From the NCBI GenBank assembly GCA_045128735.1, contig JBGVRT010000141.1, positions 1 through 6,472 of the forward strand: a stretch of 6,472 nucleotides of DNA, written 5' to 3'. A program made the position numbers and the translations under genes. Below, piece by piece: positions 1-6,398 of the stretch. Below the pieces are notes generated by a model that worked only from the letters and a program-made list of their open reading frames with translations, searched no databases and was not told where the DNA came from. Each line of letters opens with the position of its first letter. Position 1 is the stretch's first letter. This stretch comes from RGIG8775 sp045128735. GTDB lineage: Bacteria; Bacillota; Clostridia; Oscillospirales; CAG-272.

Positions 1-41
1 AAACACCGCGAATTTGCTACGCAAACCCCTAATTCTTTACA
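1..41. other. non-coding left edge
   Basis: No gene is supportable here. The octamer CGCAAACC (20-27) recurs in reverse complement at 6407-6414, outside the right repeat arm. The dispersed repeat may therefore reach further out on both sides, with the interior of the left copy altered: about 12 nt lie between CCCC (26-29) and the repeat core here, against about 39 nt in the right copy. Confidence 0.4.
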
Positions 42-161
42 CTCAAGAAAAAGAAAAACGCCTATGCGCCTGCGGGCGCGAGATTGTCGCTTTTTGAAAA
101 AAGCTCCGCAAAAACTTTTCTCGCGGGCTGCGGTGCGAACATAGTGCGCCAAACAATAATT
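42..161 (-). repeat. left arm of a ~120-bp inverted repeat (dispersed intergenic repeat)
   Basis: Positions 42-141 are the reverse complement of 6260-6359 with one mismatch (position 63). After a short divergent stretch with a 2-nt length difference, the match resumes at 150-161 against 6242-6253. The arm contains small hairpins, for example GCGCC/GGCGC around a TGCG loop (66-79) and GCTTTTT/AAAAAGC (89-104). In one minus-strand frame it is open and reads PARKVFAELFSKS, but a TAG caused by the single mismatch closes that frame. It is best read as a MITE/REP-like intergenic element. No transposase and no clear target-site duplication are visible. Strand is given opposite to the right copy. Confidence 0.93.
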
Positions 162-233
162 TGCCGATTTGTTGCATATTTTAAGAAGTTTATGACTTTT
201 ATCCATATTTTGGGTAAAAGCCGAAAAAAACTC

Positions 234-262
234 TTGACAAAGGGAGTGAAAAGTAGTAAAAT
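234..262 (+). promoter_or_regulatory. SigA-type promoter of the large gene
   Basis: A perfect -35 (TTGACA, 234-239) is separated by exactly 17 bp from a -10 of TAAAAT (257-262, five of six consensus bases). An A-run (224-230) just upstream could act as an UP element. Transcription should begin near 269-271, which leaves a leader of about 320 nt before the start codon at 590. No closer promoter of similar quality was found, so this is likely the main promoter. Confidence 0.85.
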
Positions 263-322
263 AAATTTGTATATTATGTATTCTGTATGAATTGTGGGGA
301 AACGGAGCTCGGCGTTTTGACA

Positions 323-359
323 TTTTCCATAAAAGTACACTTTTAGAGAAATTTTCAAG
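323..359 (+). repeat. 37-bp direct repeat, copy 1
   Basis: This copy matches 489-525 at 33 of 37 positions (mismatches at 328, 334, 337 and 338). The last 21 bp are identical in both copies, including TTTTAGAGAAATTTTC. It contains the dyad AAAAGTACACTTTT (331-344). Its AGAGAAATT (345-353) is the 5' strand of the terminator-like helix with 379-387. Confidence 0.85.
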
Positions 360-432
360 ACGGACATTTTCTAATGCGAATTTCTCTTTTTTTGTCTTAT
401 TTTAAGATTTGTTTTCAAAAATGCGACAAAAA

Positions 433-468
433 AGAGATTCTCAAAAGGTGTACTTTTGAAGAATCTCT
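433..468 (+). promoter_or_regulatory. strong stem-loop in the leader; minus-strand terminator shape
   Basis: AGAGATTCT (433-441) pairs with AGAATCTCT (460-468), and CAAAAG (442-447) pairs with CTTTTG (453-458). This gives a 15-bp stem with one bulged A (459) and the loop GTGTA. On the plus strand no T-tract follows. On the minus strand the stem is followed directly by six Ts (complement of 428-433), so it could terminate antisense transcripts. The apical part (443-457) is the middle copy of the dyad found at 331-344 and 497-510. Confidence 0.75.
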
Positions 469-488
469 ATAATTTGGGGCTATTTAAT

Positions 489-525
489 TTTTCTATAAAG
501 GTGTACTTTTAGAGAAATTTTCAAG
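489..525 (+). repeat. 37-bp direct repeat, copy 2
   Basis: Second copy of the element at 323-359, offset by 166 bp. It carries the dyad AAAGGTGTACTTTT (497-510) and AGAGAAATT (511-519). The latter could compete for the same complementary strand (379-387) as copy 1. It ends 64 nt before the start codon. Confidence 0.85.
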
Positions 526-563
526 CATATAAATTCAAATTCAATTTCAAATCTAATTTTTTT

Positions 564-583
564 GCCCGTGAGGGCGGAAAGGA
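564..583 (+). promoter_or_regulatory. ribosome binding site preceded by a GNRA-type hairpin
   Basis: AAAGGA (578-583) lies six bases before the ATG at 590 and fixes that start. Just upstream, GCCC (564-567) and GGGC (572-575) close a GTGA loop (568-571), a GNRA tetraloop sequence. A T-run (557-563) precedes it. The hairpin leaves the Shine-Dalgarno free. It may hold the site open or protect the mRNA; that role is inferred. Confidence 0.8.
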
Positions 584-589
584 ACAATT

Positions 590-676
590 ATGAAAACCAC
601 AGCAAAAAGACTTCTGGCGGCACTTCTTTGTGCGCTGATGATTCTTTCGGCGTTCGCGGTAATTCCCGCGGTAGCT
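590..676 (+). other. signal peptide (residues 1-29)
   Basis: The N-region MKTTAKR is followed by a hydrophobic stretch (residues 8-25) and an A-x-A site (A27-V-A29) before EE. This fits signal peptidase I. Cys14 is not a lipobox cysteine, because it is preceded by LL and sits mid-helix, so the product should be released as a non-lipidated protein. Confidence 0.93.
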
Positions 677-3600
677 GAGGAGACCACAGCGGCAGGGGAT
701 AACACGGCAGAGCCCGAGGGCGGCGAAAATGCTCCCGAGGGAGAAGAAACAGAAACCGCAGAGAGCGGCACGGGCTTTGAGAACCTTCTCAATGGTGAGG
801 TCATTACCTTTGACGATTGGGATCCCGATGCGGGCGAGAAAGCACAGCAATACGTGTGGCGCAAGTCGGGATTTTTCCTGACCAACGTCACGGGAAATGG
901 GCTTGATTCGGGAAGCACACTGACGTCAGACGGTAAGGGCGGTTACAGGATGTTGCTTAATGGCAGCGGAACGTACGTTAATAACGCCGCCGCCACAGAC
1001 ACATCGTTCAGCGTTGAAAACCACATCCCCGCGAAGGTAAGCGCGAGCAAGGGCTTGATTGACCTTCTTTACGGCGAAAGCGGTCCCACAAAGTACAGCC
1101 TTCAGATGGATTTCGTTATATCCGACAGTTTCGTCGGCTCGGCAGCGAGTAACGACGTAAAAAATAACGCTGTGTCGGGATACCGCGGATTCTCGCTTGT
1201 TGACTTTGGCGGCGGCTGGATAATCAAGGCTACTGCGCCCGGAATCGCCCCCGTGGTTAATCTTGAGACCAAGACAGATGCCGATACAGGCGAGACGAGC
1301 TACGTTAAGTACAACTATAACACCAATAATAACACGTATACCGCAAATGAAGAAGGTGCTTATTACAAAATTACGGGCACGAGTACACCCGAGGCCGACG
1401 CAGAAAAACTCAAGAACGTAGGATATCTGTACCCTGTCGGCGCAACCAGTGCTTACGTATTCGATGCAACGGTTAAGGCGGGTATGTCGTCAGAGAGTAC
1501 TTACATGGGCAAAGCCAACGTGGTAAAGGGAGAACAGGTAGGTACTTCGAGCTACTACTACGTATCGGGTAGGGCCGATGCGACTATTCCCGCTGACTAC
1601 ATAAAGGATGCCTTTACTTATACCGCGGGCGAGCCCTTTACGCTTCGCTTTGACTTTGAGAGAACTGCGGTTTCGGGAGCTAACAACGACAAAGTTCTTG
1701 TTACCGTATACGGTATCAGAGAGGGGCAGCCCGACCTCCTTATAGGTACTAAAACATATAATACAACCGAGGCTGTAAGAAATTACGGCATCAGATTCAG
1801 TGACACTTCTACGGCAAAGACGCAGATTGACAACATCAAGCTTACTATCGCCGAGGATGCGGAGTATACCTGCGCGGGCGACCACGCAAGCCTTGTTTCG
1901 GGCTGTGAGATAACCGAGATAAAGAATCTGCCCTCTTTCTTTGAGGTAAGATACTCTTGCGGTAAGGTAGAGCACGTTGAGCATATGCTTGCAGACAAGG
2001 TTACCGACCTTACTTCGGGCGAGACGTTTACGGTAAACAACAGCTTTATAAACGGTTCGGGCTCCACCAAAATGCCTATTGGTGAGTTTACCGTTACCTT
2101 CAGCCTTAAAACAGCAAGCTCCTTTGACCCCACGGCAGACGGATACGCAAACGCGAGAATTGTCAGAATGGGCGGCAAGAACCTTCTTAACTTTGGCGTC
2201 GTTGAGGAAGATGGGGTTAAGGTCGGAAAGCTGTACACGAGCTACAAGCATACCGCTGGTTCAGCCCCCGCTATCACCGGCGACGGCTCGGCTGAGCTTA
2301 TGACGCTTGAGACGAATAAAACCTATAGTTTCAAGCTTGCGGTAACGCCGTCGATTTCACGCGACGGTAAGCATACCGTTAAAATATACGTTGACAACAA
2401 GCTTATAACGGAGTTAAGCTATATTTTTGACTCGGGAGCAATATACTTCTACGGCTATAAGATAGGCGATAGTACGAAGATATCTATGTCGGAGAAGAGA
2501 ATTTTTGCCGATAACGATTTCGTTATCGCGGCAGAGCTTAACACAAGAGCCGATTACAAGAAGCCCGCAGAGGACTTTGAGCTTGTTAAGCTTGGTGACG
2601 CTACTCTCCTTACACTTACTAAGGACGGCAAGGTGGTTACAGGCTCGGGCGACGTTATGCACGAGAGTCTGACTCGTATGCGCACCAATCCCATCTTTAT
2701 AAGAGTTCTTCCTTCTTACGGCGGATTTGACGTTATATATTATAAGGATAACGCCGAGGTGGGCAGAGGCTACGTAAGCGTAAGTGCCGATTCGTATATG
2801 TCGGGACTTGTGTTTGCCGCACCCGAGGGCTTGCATATAAACAATATCAAGGCGGTTACTCTTAAAACCTCTACCGCTTATCCTACCGCGCTTTCGGGTG
2901 TTACCTCGAAAAAGGCAGAGGGATATTGCGTGCACAGAGACCCCGACGGTGACGTTTCAACCGCACACGTAAGCAGAAGCTTCGTGCTCGTTCCCTCGCT
3001 TAACGTTAACTCGTCGGGCGAGACTCAGGGTGTAAACGAGCTTTGGTACTACTACGACTGCTACTATTGCGGCGAGCGTATGTACGTGAATATGGGTGAA
3101 AACCTTTATAACAGTACAAAGGCTGACTATCAGGCTTACTATTATGCCAAGAATGCTACAACTGTAACCGACAGTAACAAGAAAGTGAATACTATTTTTG
3201 ACGGTGATGGAGAGATTAGTCTTGCCAAGAGCGGAAGTTCTTATCCCAACCCCATGGTTTATACAAACGCTAACGTTACCAAGAGCGGCGGAGTCAGCTT
3301 CTGGGTTAACTTCGCATATGAAGTCGATAAAGTAAACCCCTATGCAATAATTACTAAGGGCTCGAAGGGCGGCGGAGGTAGCTTCTTTAACATTATAGCG
3401 AACTATGGCTCGCTGGTAAGAGCTTTTGCCGTAAAGCCTTATGAAAAAGGTACTACCACACCGCTTAGTGCTTCAACGCCTCTTGACAAAGTAGAAATAT
3501 ACGACCCGAGAGCATCTGTTGAAAATGCTGCGGCAGGAACGGCGGGAACCGATTACTCTGCCGAATATATCCTTCTCCGTTCAAATACAAACAGCAAAAA

Positions 3601-6178
3601 GCTTGCTCTCGTAAAATCGGGCGACAAGGTGAACTTTACTTTGTTCGTTGACCCCCTTAATGACAGCAAGACTTCGAATACAAAGATATGGGTTAACGGT
3701 GAGTTTGCCAACGCGACCTATACCTACGGTAATACAAATGATAACAGCGGATACGCTTTAAGATTTTACGAGGGTAGAAACTACGTAGACGGTTGCATAA
3801 GCAACTTCGCCTTCGTGCTTGATGACAGGGCGGAAGCGCCGAAGCATGAACACGACACCAGCGGTGACGGTGACGTTGAGATACTCGTTACAGACGACGA
3901 GGTTTATCAGATAGTTGACTGCTACTGCGGAGCACACATTAAGCAGGGCATAGTCGAGATTGTCAAGAATAACATTGAAAACTTTTACGGCGGATACGGA
4001 ATGGTTGAATATACCAATCCCGGAACCCACTACGTAGTAACCGATATCGGACTTAAGGCTGATATTGAGTCGGGCGCGCTTATCACCCTCGGTGACGACG
4101 TGGTGCTTGACGCGAGTGAGCTTGACTATACCGCCCCCACAACGGTCACGGCGGCTGTCCGAGTCAAGGGAACAAGCTATGAGCTTTATATTGACAACAA
4201 GTCGGTAAAGAGCGGCACGCTTTCGGCTAAGCCCGAATCGGTTACGTTCGGCGCGGAGAACGCCTACGACAACAGTGTAAGCTTTAAGTACAACAAGATA
4301 GTAAAGCTTGGCTCTACCTCCTTTGACGGTAAGGTGGAATTTATTGACAACCCCGTGGGTGCGGTTTGCTACCACGAGGGAAGCGCACTTAAGTTTACAG
4401 GCAACAGCTATATGAATACAGCGCCTATTGACGGTATTACCTTTGAGGCTACGAATGCTGACGGAAAGGCAAATGAGGTTCTTGGCTTGAAGAATATCAA
4501 GGCTCGCTATATTTGCTCTGTCTGCGGCGATTCGGTATACGCGGCGCAGGGTGAGGCGCTCGGCGTTAACGTAAACCTTGCCCATGACAACGGAAAACAT
4601 TTCAATACGACACCGTTGAAGATAGATAAAAACGGCTCGTCCGAAACAACGGCGGCGTCACATACCATAACCGTGCCAATGGAAGATATTTGCCACGGCA
4701 ATAAGCTTTGGATGTCCTTTGACTTTACCTACAGCGCTACTGCAAATGGCGTTAAAACGCTTATGGGACGCGGTACGGGCGGCTCGGTAATTTCTCTCAG
4801 AGTGCCTTTAATTCAATCTAAGTTCTTGCAATCTGCACACACGGACAGATTCGAGTACATACAGCTTGTAAGAGGCTTTGCGGTGCTTCGTCCGGACGTT
4901 GAGCTTGACGGGAATTACACCGTAAATGATTACTATGACGACCGTATGGGTGTCTGGTATGCATCTACCTCCGAAATGGTTAACCAGCCCGAAAGCGCGT
5001 ACAGAATGGTATTTATGAACGGTCAGACCTACAAGATAGATATTTGCATAGAGTCGGCTGATGACGGCATCACCTATTCTACCTATATTGACGGTAAGCT
5101 TTTATATTCGGAAAAAAACACAGGCATAAGGCATTACTTTAATATTGACAGAGATGACACGATTCCCGAGGGATTTGTAAGAGACCCGAAGAAGGCTGAT
5201 GAAAGTGTATATCCCGTAGAGGATGCAAAGACGTATGCGTCCAAGTATTCTCCCGCGCTTCGCTTCTGCGATCAGGATTGTGGCAAGTTCAAGCTCAGCA
5301 ACCTTGCTATGGTCAAGTATGGCGCGGGCAAGGACGACTACTCGGGCAACACCACGGTATTTGAGATAAGCGCGACCAAGCCCGAGACGGCAGGCACTAT
5401 TGCCTCTGTGGGCGGTGTCGGTCTGCTTAGCGTTGACGATGACGGTAAGCTTATCGCGGCTGACGGCAACGTCCTTACGAAGAAGGTTGGCGAGGCTTAC
5501 GAGGACGTTGTTCTCGGCGACACCGAGCTTTATATCTCGGCTGTGCTCTATGACGGCGCGGTAAGATACTACACAGGCGCAAGCCGCGAGACTCTCGGCT
5601 ACGCTTACGCAAACGGTGCTGTTTCGGCGGCAATCAACCTTACGGCAGATGACCTTACGGACACCGAGCTTGAGGTTGGCGCTACCGTCCGTGTGCTTGA
5701 TATCTACGGTTCGGTTGGAAATGCCGAGACCGAGTATATCACCTATCAGATGCATATGACCACGCCTAACAAGATACGCGTGGTTGCGGCTAACGACGTT
5801 CTTTACTTCGGCGAGACGGGCTTCAGAGTCCGCACCGAAAGAGTGGTTGAAGACAAGACTGTGGTAACTGAGACTGTTAAGTCCAGTGGCACCGTATTCT
5901 CCTCTATTCTTGCTGAGGGAAGCGAAGACAAAAAGATAACTGCCGACCGCTACGGTCACAGATACTTCTCGCTCCTTGAGCTTTCCGAACTTGCAAACGG
6001 CAAGGCGGGCAGTAGCTACAAGATGTACATTACGCCTTTCAACGTGATTGAAGAGAACGGCGAGGCTGTGTACAGCGCCAAGACTGCTGTTATCTCGGTA
6101 ACCGTTGACGACGAGGCGAAGTGTGAGCAGTCGGTTATCGACACGGCAGAGGTTCCCCAGGTTACCTCCGCTGAATGA
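590..6178 (+). CDS. giant secreted multidomain protein with LamG-like repeats and CxxCG modules
   Basis: The gene encodes 1862 residues from ATG with a good RBS to TGA. Residues 1-29 form a Sec signal peptide (K/R start, hydrophobic core, AVA|EE cleavage). Residues 30-60 are an acidic Thr/Glu/Gly linker. Beta-rich regions follow at about 62-422, 466-765, 838-1080, 1119-1250 and 1319-1580. Most carry a [IV]-[DN]-[GN]-[KE] hairpin such as YVDNK (600-604), YIDNK (1200-1204) or YIDGK (1499-1503), and several end in a phrase like FKLSNLAMV, as in concanavalin/LamG folds. Four Cys/His modules lie between them: C428/H432/C439/C457, C780/H782/C824/C827, H1086/H1088/C1111/C1113 and C1260/H1262/C1309/C1312, the last three ending in CxG or CxxCG. 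A C-terminal beta domain spans about 1724-1842. No catalytic motif, LPXTG, SLH, dockerin or membrane helix was found. A binding or adhesive role outside the cell is inferred. Reading frame and export are near certain; the fold assignment is moderate. Confidence 0.97.
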   Translation: MKTTAKRLLAALLCALMILSAFAVIPAVAEETTAAGDNTAEPEGGENAPEGEETETAESGTGFENLLNGEVITFDDWDPDAGEKAQQYVWRKSGFFLTNVTGNGLDSGSTLTSDGKGGYRMLLNGSGTYVNNAAATDTSFSVENHIPAKVSASKGLIDLLYGESGPTKYSLQMDFVISDSFVGSAASNDVKNNAVSGYRGFSLVDFGGGWIIKATAPGIAPVVNLETKTDADTGETSYVKYNYNTNNNTYTANEEGAYYKITGTSTPEADAEKLKNVGYLYPVGATSAYVFDATVKAGMSSESTYMGKANVVKGEQVGTSSYYYVSGRADATIPADYIKDAFTYTAGEPFTLRFDFERTAVSGANNDKVLVTVYGIREGQPDLLIGTKTYNTTEAVRNYGIRFSDTSTAKTQIDNIKLTIAEDAEYTCAGDHASLVSGCEITEIKNLPSFFEVRYSCGKVEHVEHMLADKVTDLTSGETFTVNNSFINGSGSTKMPIGEFTVTFSLKTASSFDPTADGYANARIVRMGGKNLLNFGVVEEDGVKVGKLYTSYKHTAGSAPAITGDGSAELMTLETNKTYSFKLAVTPSISRDGKHTVKIYVDNKLITELSYIFDSGAIYFYGYKIGDSTKISMSEKRIFADNDFVIAAELNTRADYKKPAEDFELVKLGDATLLTLTKDGKVVTGSGDVMHESLTRMRTNPIFIRVLPSYGGFDVIYYKDNAEVGRGYVSVSADSYMSGLVFAAPEGLHINNIKAVTLKTSTAYPTALSGVTSKKAEGYCVHRDPDGDVSTAHVSRSFVLVPSLNVNSSGETQGVNELWYYYDCYYCGERMYVNMGENLYNSTKADYQAYYYAKNATTVTDSNKKVNTIFDGDGEISLAKSGSSYPNPMVYTNANVTKSGGVSFWVNFAYEVDKVNPYAIITKGSKGGGGSFFNIIANYGSLVRAFAVKPYEKGTTTPLSASTPLDKVEIYDPRASVENAAAGTAGTDYSAEYILLRSNTNSKKLALVKSGDKVNFTLFVDPLNDSKTSNTKIWVNGEFANATYTYGNTNDNSGYALRFYEGRNYVDGCISNFAFVLDDRAEAPKHEHDTSGDGDVEILVTDDEVYQIVDCYCGAHIKQGIVEIVKNNIENFYGGYGMVEYTNPGTHYVVTDIGLKADIESGALITLGDDVVLDASELDYTAPTTVTAAVRVKGTSYELYIDNKSVKSGTLSAKPESVTFGAENAYDNSVSFKYNKIVKLGSTSFDGKVEFIDNPVGAVCYHEGSALKFTGNSYMNTAPIDGITFEATNADGKANEVLGLKNIKARYICSVCGDSVYAAQGEALGVNVNLAHDNGKHFNTTPLKIDKNGSSETTAASHTITVPMEDICHGNKLWMSFDFTYSATANGVKTLMGRGTGGSVISLRVPLIQSKFLQSAHTDRFEYIQLVRGFAVLRPDVELDGNYTVNDYYDDRMGVWYASTSEMVNQPESAYRMVFMNGQTYKIDICIESADDGITYSTYIDGKLLYSEKNTGIRHYFNIDRDDTIPEGFVRDPKKADESVYPVEDAKTYASKYSPALRFCDQDCGKFKLSNLAMVKYGAGKDDYSGNTTVFEISATKPETAGTIASVGGVGLLSVDDDGKLIAADGNVLTKKVGEAYEDVVLGDTELYISAVLYDGAVRYYTGASRETLGYAYANGAVSAAINLTADDLTDTELEVGATVRVLDIYGSVGNAETEYITYQMHMTTPNKIRVVAANDVLYFGETGFRVRTERVVEDKTVVTETVKSSGTVFSSILAEGSEDKKITADRYGHRYFSLLELSELANGKAGSSYKMYITPFNVIEENGEAVYSAKTAVISVTVDDEAKCEQSVIDTAEVPQVTSAE
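1865..4531 (+). other. span holding four interdomain Cys/His modules of the large protein
   Basis: Modules lie at 1865-1990 (residues 426-467), 2924-3079 (779-830), 3845-3940 (1086-1117) and 4364-4531 (1259-1314). Modules 2 and 4 keep a CxH pair and a CxxCG pair about 42-47 residues apart. Module 3 has HxH and CxCG. Module 1 is degenerate, with C-x3-H and a single CG. Modules 2 and 3 carry DPDGDV or SGDGDV just after the first pair, similar to a calcium-loop style. From memory, compact CxH-(DxDxDG)-CxxCG modules are common in clostridial surface proteins; these look like expanded versions. Metal binding is inferred. Confidence 0.65.
5759..6115 (+). other. C-terminal beta domain (residues ~1724-1842)
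   Basis: The pattern runs IRVVAAND, then a GFRV strand, KSSGTVFSSIL, a RYFSLLEL strand, SYKMYITPF, and a closing AVISVTV strand. From memory, this order (IRF.., VGF.V, TTVY.SL, ..Y.F.., .F.V.P., YG..YT) recurs at the C-termini of large exported proteins of gut Clostridia. Its function is unknown to me. About 20 polar residues follow it, with no sorting signal. Confidence 0.5.
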
Positions 6179-6203
6179 TAATTCTGTTGAATAGCAGATA
6201 AAT

Positions 6204-6232
6204 AAGGGGCTGAGTTAATAACTCAGCCCCTT
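6204..6232 (+). terminator. intrinsic terminator of the large gene
   Basis: AAGGGGCTGAGTT (6204-6216) pairs perfectly with 6220-6232 around a 3-nt loop, giving a 13-bp GC-rich stem that begins 25 nt after the stop codon. The T-tract is only three bases (6231-6233), two of which lie in the stem, so termination may be imperfect or the hairpin may protect the 3' end. The upstream AATAA gives a weak T-tract for the minus strand. Confidence 0.75.
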
Positions 6233-6241
6233 TGCACATCG

Positions 6242-6359
6242 AATTATTGTTTGAAGGTGTGTTCGCACCGCAGCCCGCGAGAAAAGTTTTTGCGGAGCTT
6301 TTTTCAAAAAGCGACAATCTCGCGCCCGCAGGCGCATCGGCGTTTTTCTTTTTCTTGAG
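6242..6359 (+). repeat. right arm of the ~120-bp inverted repeat
   Basis: Reverse complement of 42-161, with 99 of 100 matches over 6260-6359. It begins 9 nt after the terminator stem. Within the arm, CGCGAGA (6276-6282) can pair with TCTCGCG (6318-6324), and GCTTTTT with AAAAAGC (6297-6312), so a transcript would fold. An open frame reads through it (PARKVFAELFSKS, then a Phe/Leu-rich tail), but there is no start or RBS, so it is not called as a gene. Confidence 0.93.
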
Positions 6360-6398
6360 CTTTTTCTTTTTGCGCCTCTTGCATCAAAAAGAAAAAGC
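6359..6398 (+). repeat. 14-bp-stem hairpin found only beside the right arm
   Basis: GCTTTTTCTTTTTG (6359-6372) pairs perfectly with 6385-6398 around a 12-nt loop. It abuts the repeat core and its 5' strand continues the T/C-rich end of the arm. The left copy has an unrelated 12-nt stretch at the corresponding place. No T-tract follows the stem, so it is not a typical terminator. Confidence 0.7.

Larger units (their letters stand above)
269..589 (+). promoter_or_regulatory. long structured 5' leader (candidate cis-regulatory RNA)
   Basis: This stretch has no supportable gene. It holds three pairings. Helix T joins 345-353 with 379-387 (9 bp, 25-nt loop) and is followed by T388-T393, a weak terminator shape. 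Helix A joins 383-396 with 425-437 (about 13 bp with one bulged T) and would absorb both the 3' side and the T-tract of helix T. Helix P joins 433-447 with 453-468 and is strong. T and A exclude each other, and A and P exclude each other, while T and P can coexist. The 3' strand of helix T can also pair with a second identical AGAGAAATT at 511-519. This is the layout expected of an attenuator, but it matches no riboswitch class I recognise, and helix T alone is AU-rich and weak. Confidence 0.45.

Noticed and set aside
317..346. Second promoter from TTGACA at 317-322
   Set aside because: No acceptable -10 at 16-18 bp spacing.
62..367. Minus-strand 101-residue ORF over the left repeat, promoter and leader
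   Set aside because: It has no RBS, overlaps the repeat and promoter, and shares its peptide with the opposite repeat arm because of the repeat sequence only.
374..472. 32-codon ORF in the leader (ATG at 374, TAA at 470-472)
   Set aside because: No convincing Shine-Dalgarno, and it lies across the hairpins. No run of regulatory codons as in amino-acid attenuators.
468..473. Perfect TATAAT at 468-473 as an internal promoter
   Set aside because: No -35-like hexamer at the right distance and no extended -10; it sits at the foot of a strong hairpin. It remains possible as a weak activator-dependent start.
590..676. Lipoprotein signal using Cys14
   Set aside because: The residues before Cys14 are ALL, which do not fit a lipobox, and a clear AVA signal peptidase I site follows.
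1490..5959. Long minus-strand ORFs inside the large gene (for example 1490-2251, 3758-4600, 5102-5959)
   Set aside because: They are shadows of the plus-strand codon pattern, lack RBS and give no recognisable protein style.
42..6359. Composite transposon or insertion sequence
   Set aside because: No transposase or integrase is encoded and no target duplication is visible; the inverted arms alone do not support it.
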